A stretch of 64,000 nucleotides of DNA from NCBI GenBank assembly GCA_002928875.1, contig PERO01000020.1, forward strand, positions 1 through 64,000, written 5' to 3'. The position numbers and the translations under genes were made by a program. Shown here one piece after another: positions 7,399-16,606 of the stretch. The notes under the pieces were generated by a model. That model made no database searches, was not told where the DNA came from, and worked only from the letters and a program-made list of their open reading frames with translations. Within the stretch, counting starts at the first letter, position 1, and the number at the start of each line of letters is the position of its first letter. Origin of the DNA: Methylobacterium sp. (GTDB taxonomy: Bacteria; Pseudomonadota; Alphaproteobacteria; Rhizobiales; Beijerinckiaceae).

Positions 7399-8453
7399 TG
7401 TGGCGGGCGGCCCCAGGGCCCGCGCTTCTCGACGATCTGCGGCAGGGCCTCGCGCTCGCGGATGCGCGGCGGGCCGGGCGGCAGATGCCCGCCCGCATAA
7501 GCCTGCAGCGCATGGATCCGCTTGGTGATGGAGGGATGCGTCGAGAAGATATCGGCGAAATCGTTCGGGTCGTTCTCGATGCACATATCCATCACACCCG
7601 AGGGCACGCCGGGAATATCCGCACGGCCGGAGATCTTCAGCAGCGCGGAGATCATCGCATCCGGGTTCTTGGTGAGTTCCACCGCGCCGGCATCGGCGAG
7701 ATATTCGCGCGAACGCGACAGCGCGAAGCGGATCACCACCGCGAGAATCCAGGCGAGGATGAGGATGCCGATGCCGATCAGCACCGCCGCGCCCCGGCCG
7801 GAGCCGCGGCTGTCGCCGTTCGAGCCGCGATGCGTGACCTGCACATTCGAGAAACGCTGGCCGCGCACCGCCATCTCGCCGAAGAACGAGACGACGCCCG
7901 CGATCAGCACCGCGATGATCATCAGCCGCACATCCCCGTTGCGAATATGGGTCAGTTCATGCGCGATCACGGCCTCGAGTTCGGCATCGTCGAGCGCCTC
8001 CATCAGCCCGCGCGTGACGGTGACGGTGTATTGCTTCTCGTTGACACCCGAGGCGAAGGCGTTCAGCGCATCCGTGTCGATGATCGCGAGACGGGGCACC
8101 GGCATGCCGCGCGAGATGCAGAGGTCTTCGGTGAGCTTCCAGAGCCGCGGGGATTGTTCGCGCGTCAGCGGCGCGGAGCCCGTCGCCCAGCCGATCATCG
8201 CGACATTGGCGGAAAAGCCGATCAGCACCCACGCCGCAGTGATCGCCAGCGAAACGGGCGTGTAGAACAGCGTCTGGCGAATGGCATAAGCGAGGTGATC
8301 GTCGAGCGGCGCATAGCGCGACTGCCCGTCGATGATCAGGGTGATGCCGAAGGTCACCATCACCACGAGCACGAAAAGGCCGGCGATCAGCACGTTCGAT
8401 CGCCATTGGTTGCGCCGGATATGCGTGTAGAGCCCGAAGGCCTGGCCGATCAT
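7395..8453 (-). CDS. M48-family membrane metalloprotease (HtpX-like)
   Basis: The 352-residue integral membrane zinc protease has two N-terminal membrane segments (about 22-42 and 65-88), the HELTH zinc motif at 165-169, further membrane segments around 175-195 and 228-250, and the third ligand Glu in the SREYLADAGA block. HtpX-type enzymes degrade damaged or misassembled membrane proteins. It lies 4 bp after lemA and overlaps gtrA by 4 bp. LemA plus an M48 peptidase is a very common pair in bacteria, which supports a shared envelope function. The C-terminal tail is proline-rich and probably cytoplasmic. Confidence 0.92.
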   Translation of the reverse strand: MIGQAFGLYTHIRRNQWRSNVLIAGLFVLVVMVTFGITLIIDGQSRYAPLDDHLAYAIRQTLFYTPVSLAITAAWVLIGFSANVAMIGWATGSAPLTREQSPRLWKLTEDLCISRGMPVPRLAIIDTDALNAFASGVNEKQYTVTVTRGLMEALDDAELEAVIAHELTHIRNGDVRLMIIAVLIAGVVSFFGEMAVRGQRFSNVQVTHRGSNGDSRGSGRGAAVLIGIGILILAWILAVVIRFALSRSREYLADAGAVELTKNPDAMISALLKISGRADIPGVPSGVMDMCIENDPNDFADIFSTHPSITKRIHALQAYAGGHLPPGPPRIREREALPQIVEKRGPWGRPPQ

Positions 8454-8457
8454 CGCC

Positions 8458-9015
8458 TCAGAACTTCACGCTCGGCGCCTGGTCGAGGGTCTTGCGGGCA
8501 TCGTCCCCCACATCGAAGAAGGTGCGCTCGGAGAAGCCCATGGAACGGGCGAAGAGCACGGCCGGGAAGGCCTGGATCGCCGCGTTGAATTCGCTCACCG
8601 CGTTGTTGAAGAAGCGGCGGGCCGCCGAGAGCTTGTCCTCGACATTGGCGAGCTGGCCCTGGAGGTCGAGGAAGTTCGTGTTCGCCTTGAGATCGGGATA
8701 GGCCTCGGAGAGCGCGATCAGCCGGCCCAAAGCCCCGGAAAGCTGCTGCTCGGCCGCCGCCTGCCCAGCCGTGCCCTGCGCGGAAATGGCGGTGTTGCGC
8801 GCCTTGATGACCGCGTCGAGCGTTTCCTTCTCGTGGGTAGCGTAGCCCTTCACGGTTTCCACGAGATTGGGGATGAGATCGTGCCGCTGCTTCAGCTGCA
8901 CATCGATATCCGCGAAGGCCTGATTGGCGCGCTGGCGCAGCGAGACGAGACCGTTATAGGTCGCGACGCCCCAGAAGAGGACGAGCACGACAAGGCCGAG
9001 AATAACCCATTCCAT
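8458..9015 (-). CDS. lemA: LemA family protein
   Basis: The 185-residue protein has an N-terminal membrane anchor (residues 2-21, VILGLVVLVLFWGVATYNGL) and the long LemA helical hairpin: LRQRANQAFADIDVQLKQRH, DLIPNLVETVKGYATHE, and the conserved RRFFNNAVSEFNAAIQAFP. The exact biochemical role of LemA is unknown; in several species it works with the neighbouring M48 protease. It is the first gene of lemA-M48-gtrA and its promoter should lie in the 258-bp gap shared with carB. Confidence 0.93.
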   Translation of the reverse strand: MEWVILGLVVLVLFWGVATYNGLVSLRQRANQAFADIDVQLKQRHDLIPNLVETVKGYATHEKETLDAVIKARNTAISAQGTAGQAAAEQQLSGALGRLIALSEAYPDLKANTNFLDLQGQLANVEDKLSAARRFFNNAVSEFNAAIQAFPAVLFARSMGFSERTFFDVGDDARKTLDQAPSVKF

Positions 9016-9153
9016 GGTGTGAACTCCCCGAACAGGGGCCCAGTCGCGCCCCGGATGACCGGTTCGACCATAGCATCATCGGCGTGTCACTCCAGTGGCG
9101 CGGCGGAAGCCGCCGCCATCCACGATTTTGTCGACGAAGCGAGGCTTTTCCGC

Positions 9154-9182
9154 TTGGCCAGCCTGCCCCTTCTGGCTATAGC
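9154..9182 (+). promoter_or_regulatory. Candidate carB promoter
   Basis: TTGGCC at 9154-9159 and TATAGC at 9177-9182 are separated by 17 bp. The -10 hexamer is identical to that proposed for rplY, which supports a housekeeping promoter of the TTG...TATAGC type. A start near 9189 would leave a leader of about 85 nt before carB. Confidence 0.5.
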
Positions 9183-9273
9183 GGCGGCTTAGCATCCCAT
9201 TGAGTGGTCCTTCCCCGCCCGCGCGGCAGCAAAAGCACGGGTGTGGGGGAACGCGCATCAAGAGTTCAAGCCC

Positions 9274-12200
9274 ATGCCGAAACGCCAGGATATCCATACG
9301 ATCATGATCATCGGGGCGGGCCCCATCGTGATCGGACAGGCCTGCGAATTCGACTATTCCGGCACGCAGGCCGTGAAGGCCCTGAAGGCCGAGGGCTACC
9401 GCATCGTGCTGGTGAACTCCAATCCCGCCACCATCATGACCGACCCGGAACTGGCGGATGCGACCTATGTCGAGCCGATCACGCCCGAGGTCGTCGAGAA
9501 GATCATCGCGCGCGAGCGGCCGAAATGCCCGCCGGGCAAGGTCTTCGCGCTGCTCCCGACCATGGGCGGCCAGACGGCGCTGAACTGCGCGCTGTCGCTG
9601 CAAAAGATGGGCGCGCTCGACAAGCACAAGGTCGAAATGATCGGCGCCACGGCCGACGCCATCGACAAGGCCGAGGATCGCGAGCGCTTCCGCGAGGCCA
9701 TGACGAAGATCGGCCTCGAGACGCCGAAATCGCGCCTCGCCAACGCAACCGAACTGAAGCGCAAGGATCGCGAGGTGCACAAGGCCGAACTCGCGCGGAT
9801 CGAGGCCGGCACCGGCTCGGCCGCCGAAAAGGCCAAGGCGCGCGAGGCGTTCGAACGGCAATGGGACGCGACCGAGAGAGACCGCCGCAAGCGCTACCAG
9901 GAATTCGCGCTGGCGCAGGCCATGATGGCGCTGGCCGATGTCGGCCTGCCGGCGATCATCCGCCCCTCCTTCACGCTCGGCGGCACAGGCGGCGGCATCG
10001 CCTATAACCGCGAGGAATTCCTCGACATCGTCGAGCGCGGTCTCGATGCCTCGCCGACCAACGAGGTGCTGATTGAAGAGAGCGTGCTCGGCTGGAAGGA
10101 ATTCGAGATGGAGGTCGTGCGCGACAAGCGCGACAACTGCATCATCGTCTGCTCCATCGAGAACATCGACCCGATGGGCGTGCATACGGGCGACAGCATC
10201 ACCGTCGCGCCGGCCTTGACGCTGACCGACAAGGAATACCAGCGCATGCGCAACGCCTCGCTGGCGGTCCTGCGCGAGATCGGCGTGGAGACGGGCGGTT
10301 CGAACGTGCAGTTCGCGATCAACCCGGCGGATGGCCGCATGGTGGTGATCGAGATGAACCCGCGCGTCTCGCGGTCTTCGGCGCTCGCTTCGAAAGCCAC
10401 GGGTTTCCCCATCGCCAAGGTCGCGGCGAAGCTTGCGGTGGGCTACACGCTCGACGAGATCGCGAACGACATCACCGGCGGCGCGACGCCGGCCTCGTTC
10501 GAGCCGTCGATCGATTACGTGGTGACGAAGATCCCGCGTTTCGCCTTCGAGAAATTCCCCTCGACCGACCCGAATTTCGGCATCCTCACGACTTCGATGA
10601 AATCGGTCGGCGAGAGCATGGCCATAGGCCGGACCTTCAACGAGAGCCTGCAGAAGGCGCTTCGTTCGCTCGAAACCGGGCTCGACGGCCTCGACGAGAT
10701 CGAGATCGACGGCCTCGGCAAGGGCGACGACAAGAACGCCATCCGCGCGGCGATCGGCACGCCCACCGCGAACCGCCTGCTCTATGTGGCGCAGGCCATG
10801 CGGCTCGGCTTCACGAATGCGGAAATCCACCAGTCCTGCCGGATCGATCCGTGGTTCCTCGATCGCCTGCGCGAGATCGTGGACATGGAAGCGCGGGTGC
10901 GCGCCCATGGCCTGCCGCCGGATGCGGAGAATTTCCGACTGCTCAAGGGCATGGGCTTTTCCGATGCGCGCCTTGCCGCGCTCGCCCATCTCGAGACGAC
11001 CGAGGTGCGCGCAAGGCGCCGGGCGCTCGACGTGCGGCCCGTCTACAAGCGAATCGACACCTGCGCGGCGGAATTCGCCTCCCCCACGGCCTATATGTAC
11101 TCGACCTATGCGCCGCCCTTCGCCGGCAAACCCGCGGATGAGGCACGCGTCTCGGACAAACGGAAGATCGTCATTCTCGGCGGCGGGCCGAACCGCATCG
11201 GCCAGGGCATCGAGTTCGATTATTGCTGCTGCCACGCCTCGTTTGCCCTGCGCGATGCCGGGTTCGAGACGATCATGATCAATTGCAACCCCGAGACCGT
11301 CTCCACCGATTACGACACCGCGAACCGCCTCTATTTCGAGCCGCTCACCGCCGAGGACGTGCTCGAGATCATGGACAAGGAGCGCGAGGCCGGCACGCTG
11401 CTGGGCGCCATCGTGCAGTTCGGCGGGCAGACGCCGCTGAAGCTCGCCCGCGCGCTGGAAGTGGCACAGGTGCCGATCCTCGGGACGTCCCCGGAGGCGA
11501 TCGACCTCGCGGAAGATCGCGATCGTTTCAAGCGCCTGCTCGACAAGCTGCAATTGAAGCAGCCGAAGAACGGCATCGCCTATTCGGTGGAGCAGTCGCG
11601 CCTCATCGCGGCCGATCTCGGATTTCCGTTCGTCGTGCGCCCCTCCTATGTGCTCGGCGGCCGCGCCATGGCGATCATCCGCGACCAGGAGACCTTCGAC
11701 GATTACCTCCTCGGCACGCTGCCCTCGCTGATCCCCTCGGAGATCAAGGCGAAATACCCCAACGACAAGACCGGGCAGATCAACACGCTGCTCGGCAAGA
11801 ACCCGCTGCTCTTCGATCGCTACCTCTCGGATGCGATCGAAGTGGATGTGGACTGCCTCTCGGACGGGAAGGACGTCTATATCTGCGGCATCATGGAGCA
11901 TATCGAGGAAGCGGGCATCCATTCGGGTGACTCGGCCTGCTCGCTGCCGCCGCGCTCGCTCTCGCCGGCGATGATCGCCGAACTCGAGCGGCAGTCGCGC
12001 GCCATGGCTCTGGCGCTCGATGTCGGCGGCCTCATGAACGTGCAATACGCGATCCAGGGCGGCACGATCTTCGTGCTGGAGGTCAACCCGCGCGCATCCC
12101 GCACCGTGCCCTTCGTCGCGAAGGTGGTGGGCCATCCCATCGCCAAGGCCGCCTCGCTGGTGATGGCCGGCGAGAAGCTTGCGACCTCCGAGGCGCCGAT

Positions 12201-12810
12201 CCTCGCGGCCCTGCGCGCGGATTTCGCCCATGGCGCGCCGAAACTGAACCATGTCGGCGTGAAGGAGGCAGTGTTCCCCTTCGCGCGCTTCCCCGGCGTC
12301 GATACGGTGCTGGGGCCCGAGATGCGCTCCACGGGCGAGGTCATCGGCCTCGATCGTAGCTTCGGCGTGGCGTTCGCGAAGAGCCAGCTCGGTTCCGGCA
12401 CGAAGGTGCCGACCGCGGGCCGCGTCTTCGTTTCGGTGCGCGACGCCGACAAGGATCGCATCCTGCCTTCCGTGAAGATCCTCGCCGATCTGGGCTTCAA
12501 GCTGGTCGCGACGGTCGGAACGCAGAAATTCCTCGCGAGCCATGGTTTGGAATGCGAGCGCATCAACAAGGTGCTCGAGGGGCGCCCGCATATCGTGGAC
12601 GAGATCAAGAACGGCTCGATCCAGCTCGTGCTCAACACGACCGATGGCGCGCAGGCCATGAATGACAGCCGCTCGCTCCGCCGCGCCGCCCTCTTGCAGA
12701 AGGTGCCGTATTATACCACCTTGGCAGGGGCTGTGGCGGCAGCCGAGGGGATTCGAGCCTATCTGGCCGGTGACCTCGAGGTCCGGGCGCTTCAGGATTA
12801 CTTTGCCTGA
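9274..12810 (+). CDS. carB: Carbamoyl-phosphate synthase large subunit
   Basis: CarB makes carbamoyl phosphate from bicarbonate, ATP and the ammonia delivered by CarA. The 1178-residue protein has the two homologous ATP-grasp halves: the first begins with [21 protein letters not shown], and the second, around residue 635, with [21 protein letters not shown]. It ends with the allosteric MGS-like domain ([23 protein letters not shown]). It is about 100 residues longer than E. coli CarB. Much of the surplus is a charged helical insert at about residues 162-211 in the first half, between the strand carrying [10 protein letters not shown] and the [15 protein letters not shown] loop. The ATG at 9274 is chosen because the family starts with MPKRxD. 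A terminator lies 73 bp downstream. Confidence 0.97.
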   Translation: MPKRQDIHTIMIIGAGPIVIGQACEFDYSGTQAVKALKAEGYRIVLVNSNPATIMTDPELADATYVEPITPEVVEKIIARERPKCPPGKVFALLPTMGGQTALNCALSLQKMGALDKHKVEMIGATADAIDKAEDRERFREAMTKIGLETPKSRLANATELKRKDREVHKAELARIEAGTGSAAEKAKAREAFERQWDATERDRRKRYQEFALAQAMMALADVGLPAIIRPSFTLGGTGGGIAYNREEFLDIVERGLDASPTNEVLIEESVLGWKEFEMEVVRDKRDNCIIVCSIENIDPMGVHTGDSITVAPALTLTDKEYQRMRNASLAVLREIGVETGGSNVQFAINPADGRMVVIEMNPRVSRSSALASKATGFPIAKVAAKLAVGYTLDEIANDITGGATPASFEPSIDYVVTKIPRFAFEKFPSTDPNFGILTTSMKSVGESMAIGRTFNESLQKALRSLETGLDGLDEIEIDGLGKGDDKNAIRAAIGTPTANRLLYVAQAMRLGFTNAEIHQSCRIDPWFLDRLREIVDMEARVRAHGLPPDAENFRLLKGMGFSDARLAALAHLETTEVRARRRALDVRPVYKRIDTCAAEFASPTAYMYSTYAPPFAGKPADEARVSDKRKIVILGGGPNRIGQGIEFDYCCCHASFALRDAGFETIMINCNPETVSTDYDTANRLYFEPLTAEDVLEIMDKEREAGTLLGAIVQFGGQTPLKLARALEVAQVPILGTSPEAIDLAEDRDRFKRLLDKLQLKQPKNGIAYSVEQSRLIAADLGFPFVVRPSYVLGGRAMAIIRDQETFDDYLLGTLPSLIPSEIKAKYPNDKTGQINTLLGKNPLLFDRYLSDAIEVDVDCLSDGKDVYICGIMEHIEEAGIHSGDSACSLPPRSLSPAMIAELERQSRAMALALDVGGLMNVQYAIQGGTIFVLEVNPRASRTVPFVAKVVGHPIAKAASLVMAGEKLATSEAPILAALRADFAHGAPKLNHVGVKEAVFPFARFPGVDTVLGPEMRSTGEVIGLDRSFGVAFAKSQLGSGTKVPTAGRVFVSVRDADKDRILPSVKILADLGFKLVATVGTQKFLASHGLECERINKVLEGRPHIVDEIKNGSIQLVLNTTDGAQAMNDSRSLRRAALLQKVPYYTTLAGAVAAAEGIRAYLAGDLEVRALQDYFA

Positions 12811-12882
12811 ACGCCAACTGCCCGCCGGTTCGTCCAGCAGCCCGTCGGCTTCTGGCGAACCTCATTCGTCTGGAATGTCACC

Positions 12883-12917
12883 GCCACCCGGAATATCCCC
12901 GGGGGCGCGATTTTTTT
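12883..12917 (+). terminator. Intrinsic terminator between carB and greA
   Basis: GCC-A-CCCGG (12883-12891) pairs with CCGGG-GGC (12899-12906), with a single bulged A and a 7-nt loop. After GCGA comes a run of seven T (12911-12917). The T-run ends only 16 nt before the greA start codon, so it can both end the carB transcript and act as an attenuator in any RNA that should reach greA. Confidence 0.7.
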
Positions 12918-12933
12918 GTCTCTGGAGGGTGCG

Positions 12934-13407
12934 ATGGACCGCATTCCGATGACCGGAAGGGGCTTCAAGGCCCTGGAAGAAGAACTGAAGCACCGCCAGG
13001 CGGTGGAACGGCCGCGGATCATCCTGGCGATCCAGGAAGCGCGCGCGCATGGCGACCTCTCCGAGAACGCGGAGTATTCGAGCGCGAAGGAAGCGCAATC
13101 GCTGAACGAGGGCCGCATCACGGAGCTCGAGAGCATCATCAGCCGTGCTGAAATCATCGATGTCACAAAGTTGACCGGGAACACGGTAAAGTTTGGTGCA
13201 ACCGTCAAACTCGTGGACGAAGATACCGAGGAAGAGAAGCAGTACCAGATCGTCGGCGATCTGGAGGCTGACGTGAAGTTCGGCCGCGTGTCGATTTCCT
13301 CGCCCATCGCACGGGCACTGATCGGCAAGAAGGTCGGCGACAGCGTCGAGGTCAACACGCCCGGTGGAGGCAAGAGCTATGAAGTGGTGGAGGTCGCTTT
13401 CCGTTAA
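12934..13407 (+). CDS. greA: Transcription elongation factor GreA
   Basis: GreA rescues backtracked RNA polymerase by stimulating transcript cleavage. The 157-residue protein has the N-terminal coiled coil with the acidic tip [15 protein letters not shown] (Asp and Glu near residues 43-46 enter the secondary channel) and the C-terminal FKBP-like domain ([32 protein letters not shown]). The ATG at 12934 has a GGAGG sequence 7 nt upstream and matches the family start; a TTG further up is ignored. A terminator-like hairpin with seven T precedes its ribosome binding site. The 3' end contains the start of the next gene in another frame. Confidence 0.97.
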   Translation: MDRIPMTGRGFKALEEELKHRQAVERPRIILAIQEARAHGDLSENAEYSSAKEAQSLNEGRITELESIISRAEIIDVTKLTGNTVKFGATVKLVDEDTEEEKQYQIVGDLEADVKFGRVSISSPIARALIGKKVGDSVEVNTPGGGKSYEVVEVAFR

Positions 13408-13843
13408 GGCTGTCCGGGCGGTTTGCCTGGTCGTGGCGATCGGCGGAGCGGGGTTAGCCGTCGCGGCCCCCCTTACCCGGGTCAACGTCGTGCTCGAGCC
13501 CGGCGTGGCCCCCACCGAACCGATCCGCCGGGTTCTGCCCGGCTATCTCGCCGCCGAACTCGCCAAGCGGGAGCAGGACTTTCCCGCCGGCTCGCGCGTG
13601 GAGATCGTCATCCGCGAAATCTACCTCACCCACGATGCGGGGCTGTCCTTCGGCCGCACGCCCGACGCCGTGACAGGCGTGACGCGCGTGCTCGATGGGC
13701 GCGGCAAGGTGCTGATGGAGAAGCGCGCCTTCGCGGCTGTTTCTTCCGAAAGCAGCCGGTTCGACGTCGAGAAGGATACGCGCCGCGTGGATGCGCTGGC
13801 ACGCGCGCTCGCCTATTGGGTGGCGCGGGATCTGTCCCGTTAA
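13379..13843 (+). CDS. Secreted protein of unknown function overlapping greA
   Basis: I do not recognise a domain in this 154-residue protein. It begins with a signal peptide ([19 protein letters not shown], hydrophobic to about residue 31, with VAA then P as the likely signal-peptidase I site). The mature part has a beta-rich look with [12 protein letters not shown] and a C-terminal helix ([17 protein letters not shown]). The ATG at 13379 lies 29 bp inside the end of greA in another frame and has GGAGG 8 nt upstream, itself part of the greA coding sequence. It ends 4 bp into the convergent lrp gene, so both its ends overlap neighbours. Confidence 0.75.
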   Translation: MKWWRSLSVKAVRAVCLVVAIGGAGLAVAAPLTRVNVVLEPGVAPTEPIRRVLPGYLAAELAKREQDFPAGSRVEIVIREIYLTHDAGLSFGRTPDAVTGVTRVLDGRGKVLMEKRAFAAVSSESSRFDVEKDTRRVDALARALAYWVARDLSR

Positions 13844-14319
13844 CCCGAAGCCCCGAACGGCACGAGGCCCTTGTCCTTCACCTTGGTGAGGGTGAGGGCC
13901 GTGCGCACGTTGCGCACGTTCGGCGTCGTGGTGAGGTCGTTCACGAAGGTCTGGAAGGCCGCGAGATCGGTCGTGACGCATTTCATCACGAAATCGATGT
14001 CGCCGGACATGGTCCAGCATTCGCGCACCTGCGGCCAGCTGGCGACGCGCGTCGTGAAGGCCTGAAGATCCGCACCGGACTGGCTCGCGAGCTGCACGAA
14101 GGCGAAGCACACCACCGAATAGCCGAGCAGGGCGGGGTCGAGCAGCGCCCGGTATCCCTGGATCAGCCCGGCCTCCTGCAGGGTCCGCACGCGCCGCAGG
14201 CAGGGCGGCGGGGTGAGCCCCACGCGCCGGGCGAGTTCAACATTGGTGAGCGAGCCATCCGCCTGCAACTCGGCCAGGATTTTCCAGTCGAGGCTATCGA
14301 GCTGAAGGCTGCGTGGCAT
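13840..14319 (-). CDS. Lrp/AsnC family transcriptional regulator
   Basis: The 159-residue protein has an N-terminal AsnC winged helix-turn-helix (LDWKILAELQADGSLTNVE then LARRVGLTPPPCLRRVRTLQ, residues 9-48) and a C-terminal RAM ligand-binding domain (VRECWTMSGDIDFVMKCV, residues 95-112, with the usual G-D-x-D-x motif). It forms octamers that bend DNA in response to amino acids in well-studied relatives. The ATG at 14319 is chosen because the family starts just before LDxxD. A perfect palindrome at 14348-14365 lies 29 bp upstream, a natural autoregulation site. Divergent from it is the ELM1-trxB pair. Confidence 0.93.
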   Translation of the reverse strand: MPRSLQLDSLDWKILAELQADGSLTNVELARRVGLTPPPCLRRVRTLQEAGLIQGYRALLDPALLGYSVVCFAFVQLASQSGADLQAFTTRVASWPQVRECWTMSGDIDFVMKCVTTDLAAFQTFVNDLTTTPNVRNVRTALTLTKVKDKGLVPFGASG

Positions 14320-14347
14320 GGCATTCCCGGCTGAACGGCGAATCGGA

Positions 14348-14365
14348 TTTGTCCGGATGGACAAA
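14348..14365. promoter_or_regulatory. Palindrome upstream of lrp (candidate operator)
   Basis: TTTGTCC (14348-14354), spacer GGAT, GGACAAA (14359-14365) is a perfect inverted repeat with 7-bp arms, centred in the 91-bp gap between the divergent lrp and ELM1-like genes. Its position fits autoregulation by the Lrp protein and possible control of the divergent operon. Function is inference. Confidence 0.5.
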
Positions 14366-14410
14366 GGATGAGCTTTCCGACGATAAACGCCGCGCCGGCA
14401 CGAAACAATA

Positions 14411-15469
14411 ATGCGCGCCGGCGAAAGAGGCTGTCGCGTGGCATCGTCCCCTGAAATCCGCGCTCCCGGGATCCGCACGCTGGAGGAAGCGCAGCGCGCG
14501 CTCGCGGGAACGCGCGTCTGGCTCGTGACGGACGGCAAGGCGGGAGACCTCTCGCCCGGCCTCGGCCTCGCCGAAAGGCTGGATCTCGCGGCGGAAAGCC
14601 GGATCATCGCCCCGCGCAGGCTTTACGCGGCTTTGATGCCCTGGGGGCCGATCGACCCGCGCGAACGGCCTGACAGGCCCGGTTCTCCCATGGCGCCGCC
14701 CTTCCCGGACATCGCGATCGGGGCCGGGCGGCGCGCGGCGGCCTATCTGCGATTTCTGAAGCGCAGCAGCGCGGGGCGGATCTTCACCATGTTCCTGCGC
14801 GATCCGCGCTCCGGAGCCGGCACCGCGGATTTCCTCTGGGTGCCGCAGCATGATCGCCTGCGGGGGCCGAATGTGCTGGTGACGCTCACGACACCGCATC
14901 GCTTCTCGCCGGAGCGGCTCGCGGCAGCGACGGCGCCATGGGCGAGCGACGGCCGCCCGGTGCTCGGCCTGCTGATCGGCGGCACCTCGAAGGATTTCCG
15001 CTTTTCGCCGGAGGACGAGGGACGGCTGATCGCCGGGCTTCGACAGGCGGTGCAGGAGGGTTGGCGGCTCTGCGGCACACCCTCGCGCCGCACGCCGGAG
15101 AATGTCGCACGCGGGCTGGCGGCGCTCTGCGCGGAAACCGGCGGCTGGTTCTGGGACGGCCGGGGCGAGAACCCCTACCCCGCCCTGCTCGCCCGCAGCG
15201 ACGCCCTGCTGGTGACGATGGACTCGACCAACATGCTCGGCGAGGCCGTCGCCACGGGGCGCCCCGTGCTCGGCTTTCGCCTCACGGGACAATCGCACAA
15301 GCTTGACACATTCTGGCGGGGACTCGTGGAATGCGGCGCGGCCCGCCCCTTTCAAGGCCGGCCGGAACGCTATAGCTATGAGCCGATCGACGCGACGGAG
15401 ACGATCGCGATCGAACTGGCGCGGCGCTTTCTGGCGCATCGGGTATCTCGGGACAGGTTTTCAGCATGA
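14411..15469 (+). CDS. ELM1/GtrOC1 family protein (putative glycosyltransferase-like)
   Basis: The 352-residue protein matches the mitochondrial-fission ELM1 family, which in bacteria has no proven function but has the layout of a GT-B nucleotide-sugar enzyme. Visible landmarks are VWLVTDGKAGDL near the N terminus, DIAIGAGRRAAAYL, LGLLIGGTSKDFRFS in the middle, and the C-terminal LLVTMDSTNMLGEAVATGRPV loop, which resembles the donor-binding site of MurG-type enzymes. The start at 14411 may be slightly early; a downstream Ala-Ser region is poorly conserved. It overlaps trxB by 4 bp (ATGA), so the two are coupled. Confidence 0.82.
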   Translation: MRAGERGCRVASSPEIRAPGIRTLEEAQRALAGTRVWLVTDGKAGDLSPGLGLAERLDLAAESRIIAPRRLYAALMPWGPIDPRERPDRPGSPMAPPFPDIAIGAGRRAAAYLRFLKRSSAGRIFTMFLRDPRSGAGTADFLWVPQHDRLRGPNVLVTLTTPHRFSPERLAAATAPWASDGRPVLGLLIGGTSKDFRFSPEDEGRLIAGLRQAVQEGWRLCGTPSRRTPENVARGLAALCAETGGWFWDGRGENPYPALLARSDALLVTMDSTNMLGEAVATGRPVLGFRLTGQSHKLDTFWRGLVECGAARPFQGRPERYSYEPIDATETIAIELARRFLAHRVSRDRFSA

Positions 15470-16428
15470 GCACGAACCACGCGAAGGTCATCATCATCGG
15501 GTCGGGTCCGGCCGGCTATACCGCGGCGATCTATGCCGCGCGCGCCATGATGAAGCCGATGCTCATCTCCGGCTTCGAGCCCGGCGGGCAATTGATGATC
15601 ACCACCGATGTCGAGAATTATCCCGGCTTCGCCGAGGCCATCCAGGGCCCATGGCTGATGGAGCAGATGCGCCTGCAGGCCGAGCATGTCGGCACCACGA
15701 TGGTCTCCGACCATATCGTTTCGGCCGACCTCTCCCGCCGGCCCTTCACGCTGACGGGCGATGGCGGCACGACCTATACCTGCGACACGCTCATCATCGC
15801 GACGGGCGCGAAGGCGAAATGGCTGGGCCTGCCCTCCGAGGAAACGTTCAAGGGCTTCGGCGTCTCGGCCTGCGCCACCTGCGACGGCTTTTTCTATCGC
15901 GGCAAGGATGTCGTGGTGGTCGGCGGCGGCAATTCGGCGGTGGAGGAGGCGCTCTATCTCGCCAATCTCGCGAAGACCGTGACGGTCGTGCATCGCCGCG
16001 ACAGCTTCAAGGCCGAGCGCATCCTGCAGGAGCGGCTCTTCGCCAAGGAGAACGTCTCCGTCCTCTGGGACAACGCCATCGACGAGATCTGCGGCACCAC
16101 CCAGCCGCTCGGCGTGACGCATATCCGCCTCAAGAACACGCGCACCGGCGCGCTGACCGAGCTGCAGACGCATGGCGTGTTCGTGGCCATCGGGCACGAG
16201 CCGGCCTCCGGCCTCTTCAAGGGGCAGGTGGAGATGAAGGAGAGCGGCTATATCAAGGTCGTTCCCGGCACGACGCAGACCAACATTCCCGGCGTGTTCG
16301 CGGCCGGCGACGTGGCCGACGACACGTTCCGGCAGGCGGTGACCGCCGCCGGCCTCGGCTGCATGGCGGCGCTGGAGGCGGATCGCTTCCTCATCGCCAA
16401 CGCCACGCAGAAGATGGCGGCGGAATAG
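15466..16428 (+). CDS. trxB: Thioredoxin-disulfide reductase
   Basis: TrxB uses NADPH and FAD to reduce thioredoxin. The 320-residue protein has the FAD-binding GSGPAGYTAAIYAARA at residues 11-26, the redox-active CATC at Cys136 and Cys139, the NADPH-binding VVGGGNSAVEEA near 147-158, and the C-terminal FAD motif GVFAAGDVADDTFRQAVTAAG. All residues needed for activity are in place. The start codon overlaps the stop of the ELM1-like gene. Downstream is a 10-bp hairpin and then the LysR regulator; trxB next to this regulator is conserved in Hyphomicrobiales and suggests a redox link. Confidence 0.97.
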   Translation: MSTNHAKVIIIGSGPAGYTAAIYAARAMMKPMLISGFEPGGQLMITTDVENYPGFAEAIQGPWLMEQMRLQAEHVGTTMVSDHIVSADLSRRPFTLTGDGGTTYTCDTLIIATGAKAKWLGLPSEETFKGFGVSACATCDGFFYRGKDVVVVGGGNSAVEEALYLANLAKTVTVVHRRDSFKAERILQERLFAKENVSVLWDNAIDEICGTTQPLGVTHIRLKNTRTGALTELQTHGVFVAIGHEPASGLFKGQVEMKESGYIKVVPGTTQTNIPGVFAAGDVADDTFRQAVTAAGLGCMAALEADRFLIANATQKMAAE

Positions 16429-16461
16429 CAAGCACCGCGTCGGCGACCCGTCCGGGCCGGG

Positions 16462-16492
16462 CGCAATCCGGCCCACCAAAAACCGGATTGCG
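16462..16492. terminator. 10-bp hairpin after trxB
   Basis: CGCAATCCGG (16462-16471) pairs perfectly with CCGGATTGCG (16483-16492) across an 11-nt loop. There is no T-run, so it is either a factor-dependent end, an RNA stabiliser for the trxB transcript, or a repeat unit. It lies 34 nt after the trxB stop. Confidence 0.45.
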
Positions 16493-16536
16493 ACACCTGA
16501 CCTCTTGCCTTCGCGGCGCCAGTCTGATCTACAGCC

Positions 16537-16551
16537 CTGCAAAATTTGCAG
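16537..16551. promoter_or_regulatory. LysR-box upstream of the LysR regulator
   Basis: CTGCAAA-A-TTTGCAG is a 15-bp inverted repeat that contains the LysR consensus T-N11-A (T16538 to A16550). It lies 56 bp before the ATG of the adjacent lysR-type gene, where an autoregulatory site is expected. A similar palindrome, TGCAAATTTGCA, occurs at 36734-36745. Confidence 0.55.
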
Positions 16552-16606
16552 AGTGGGAATGCGTTCGCAAGGTTCCCGCGCAGAAGTCACGGGGCTGGAG
16601 CGTCGC

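Noticed and set aside
9076..12591. Very long open frame (1171 codons) on the minus strand opposite carB
   Set aside because: It is the antisense shadow of carB in GC-rich DNA. It has no family motif, is His/Arg/Asp-rich as antisense frames of high-GC genes are, and lacks a ribosome binding site.
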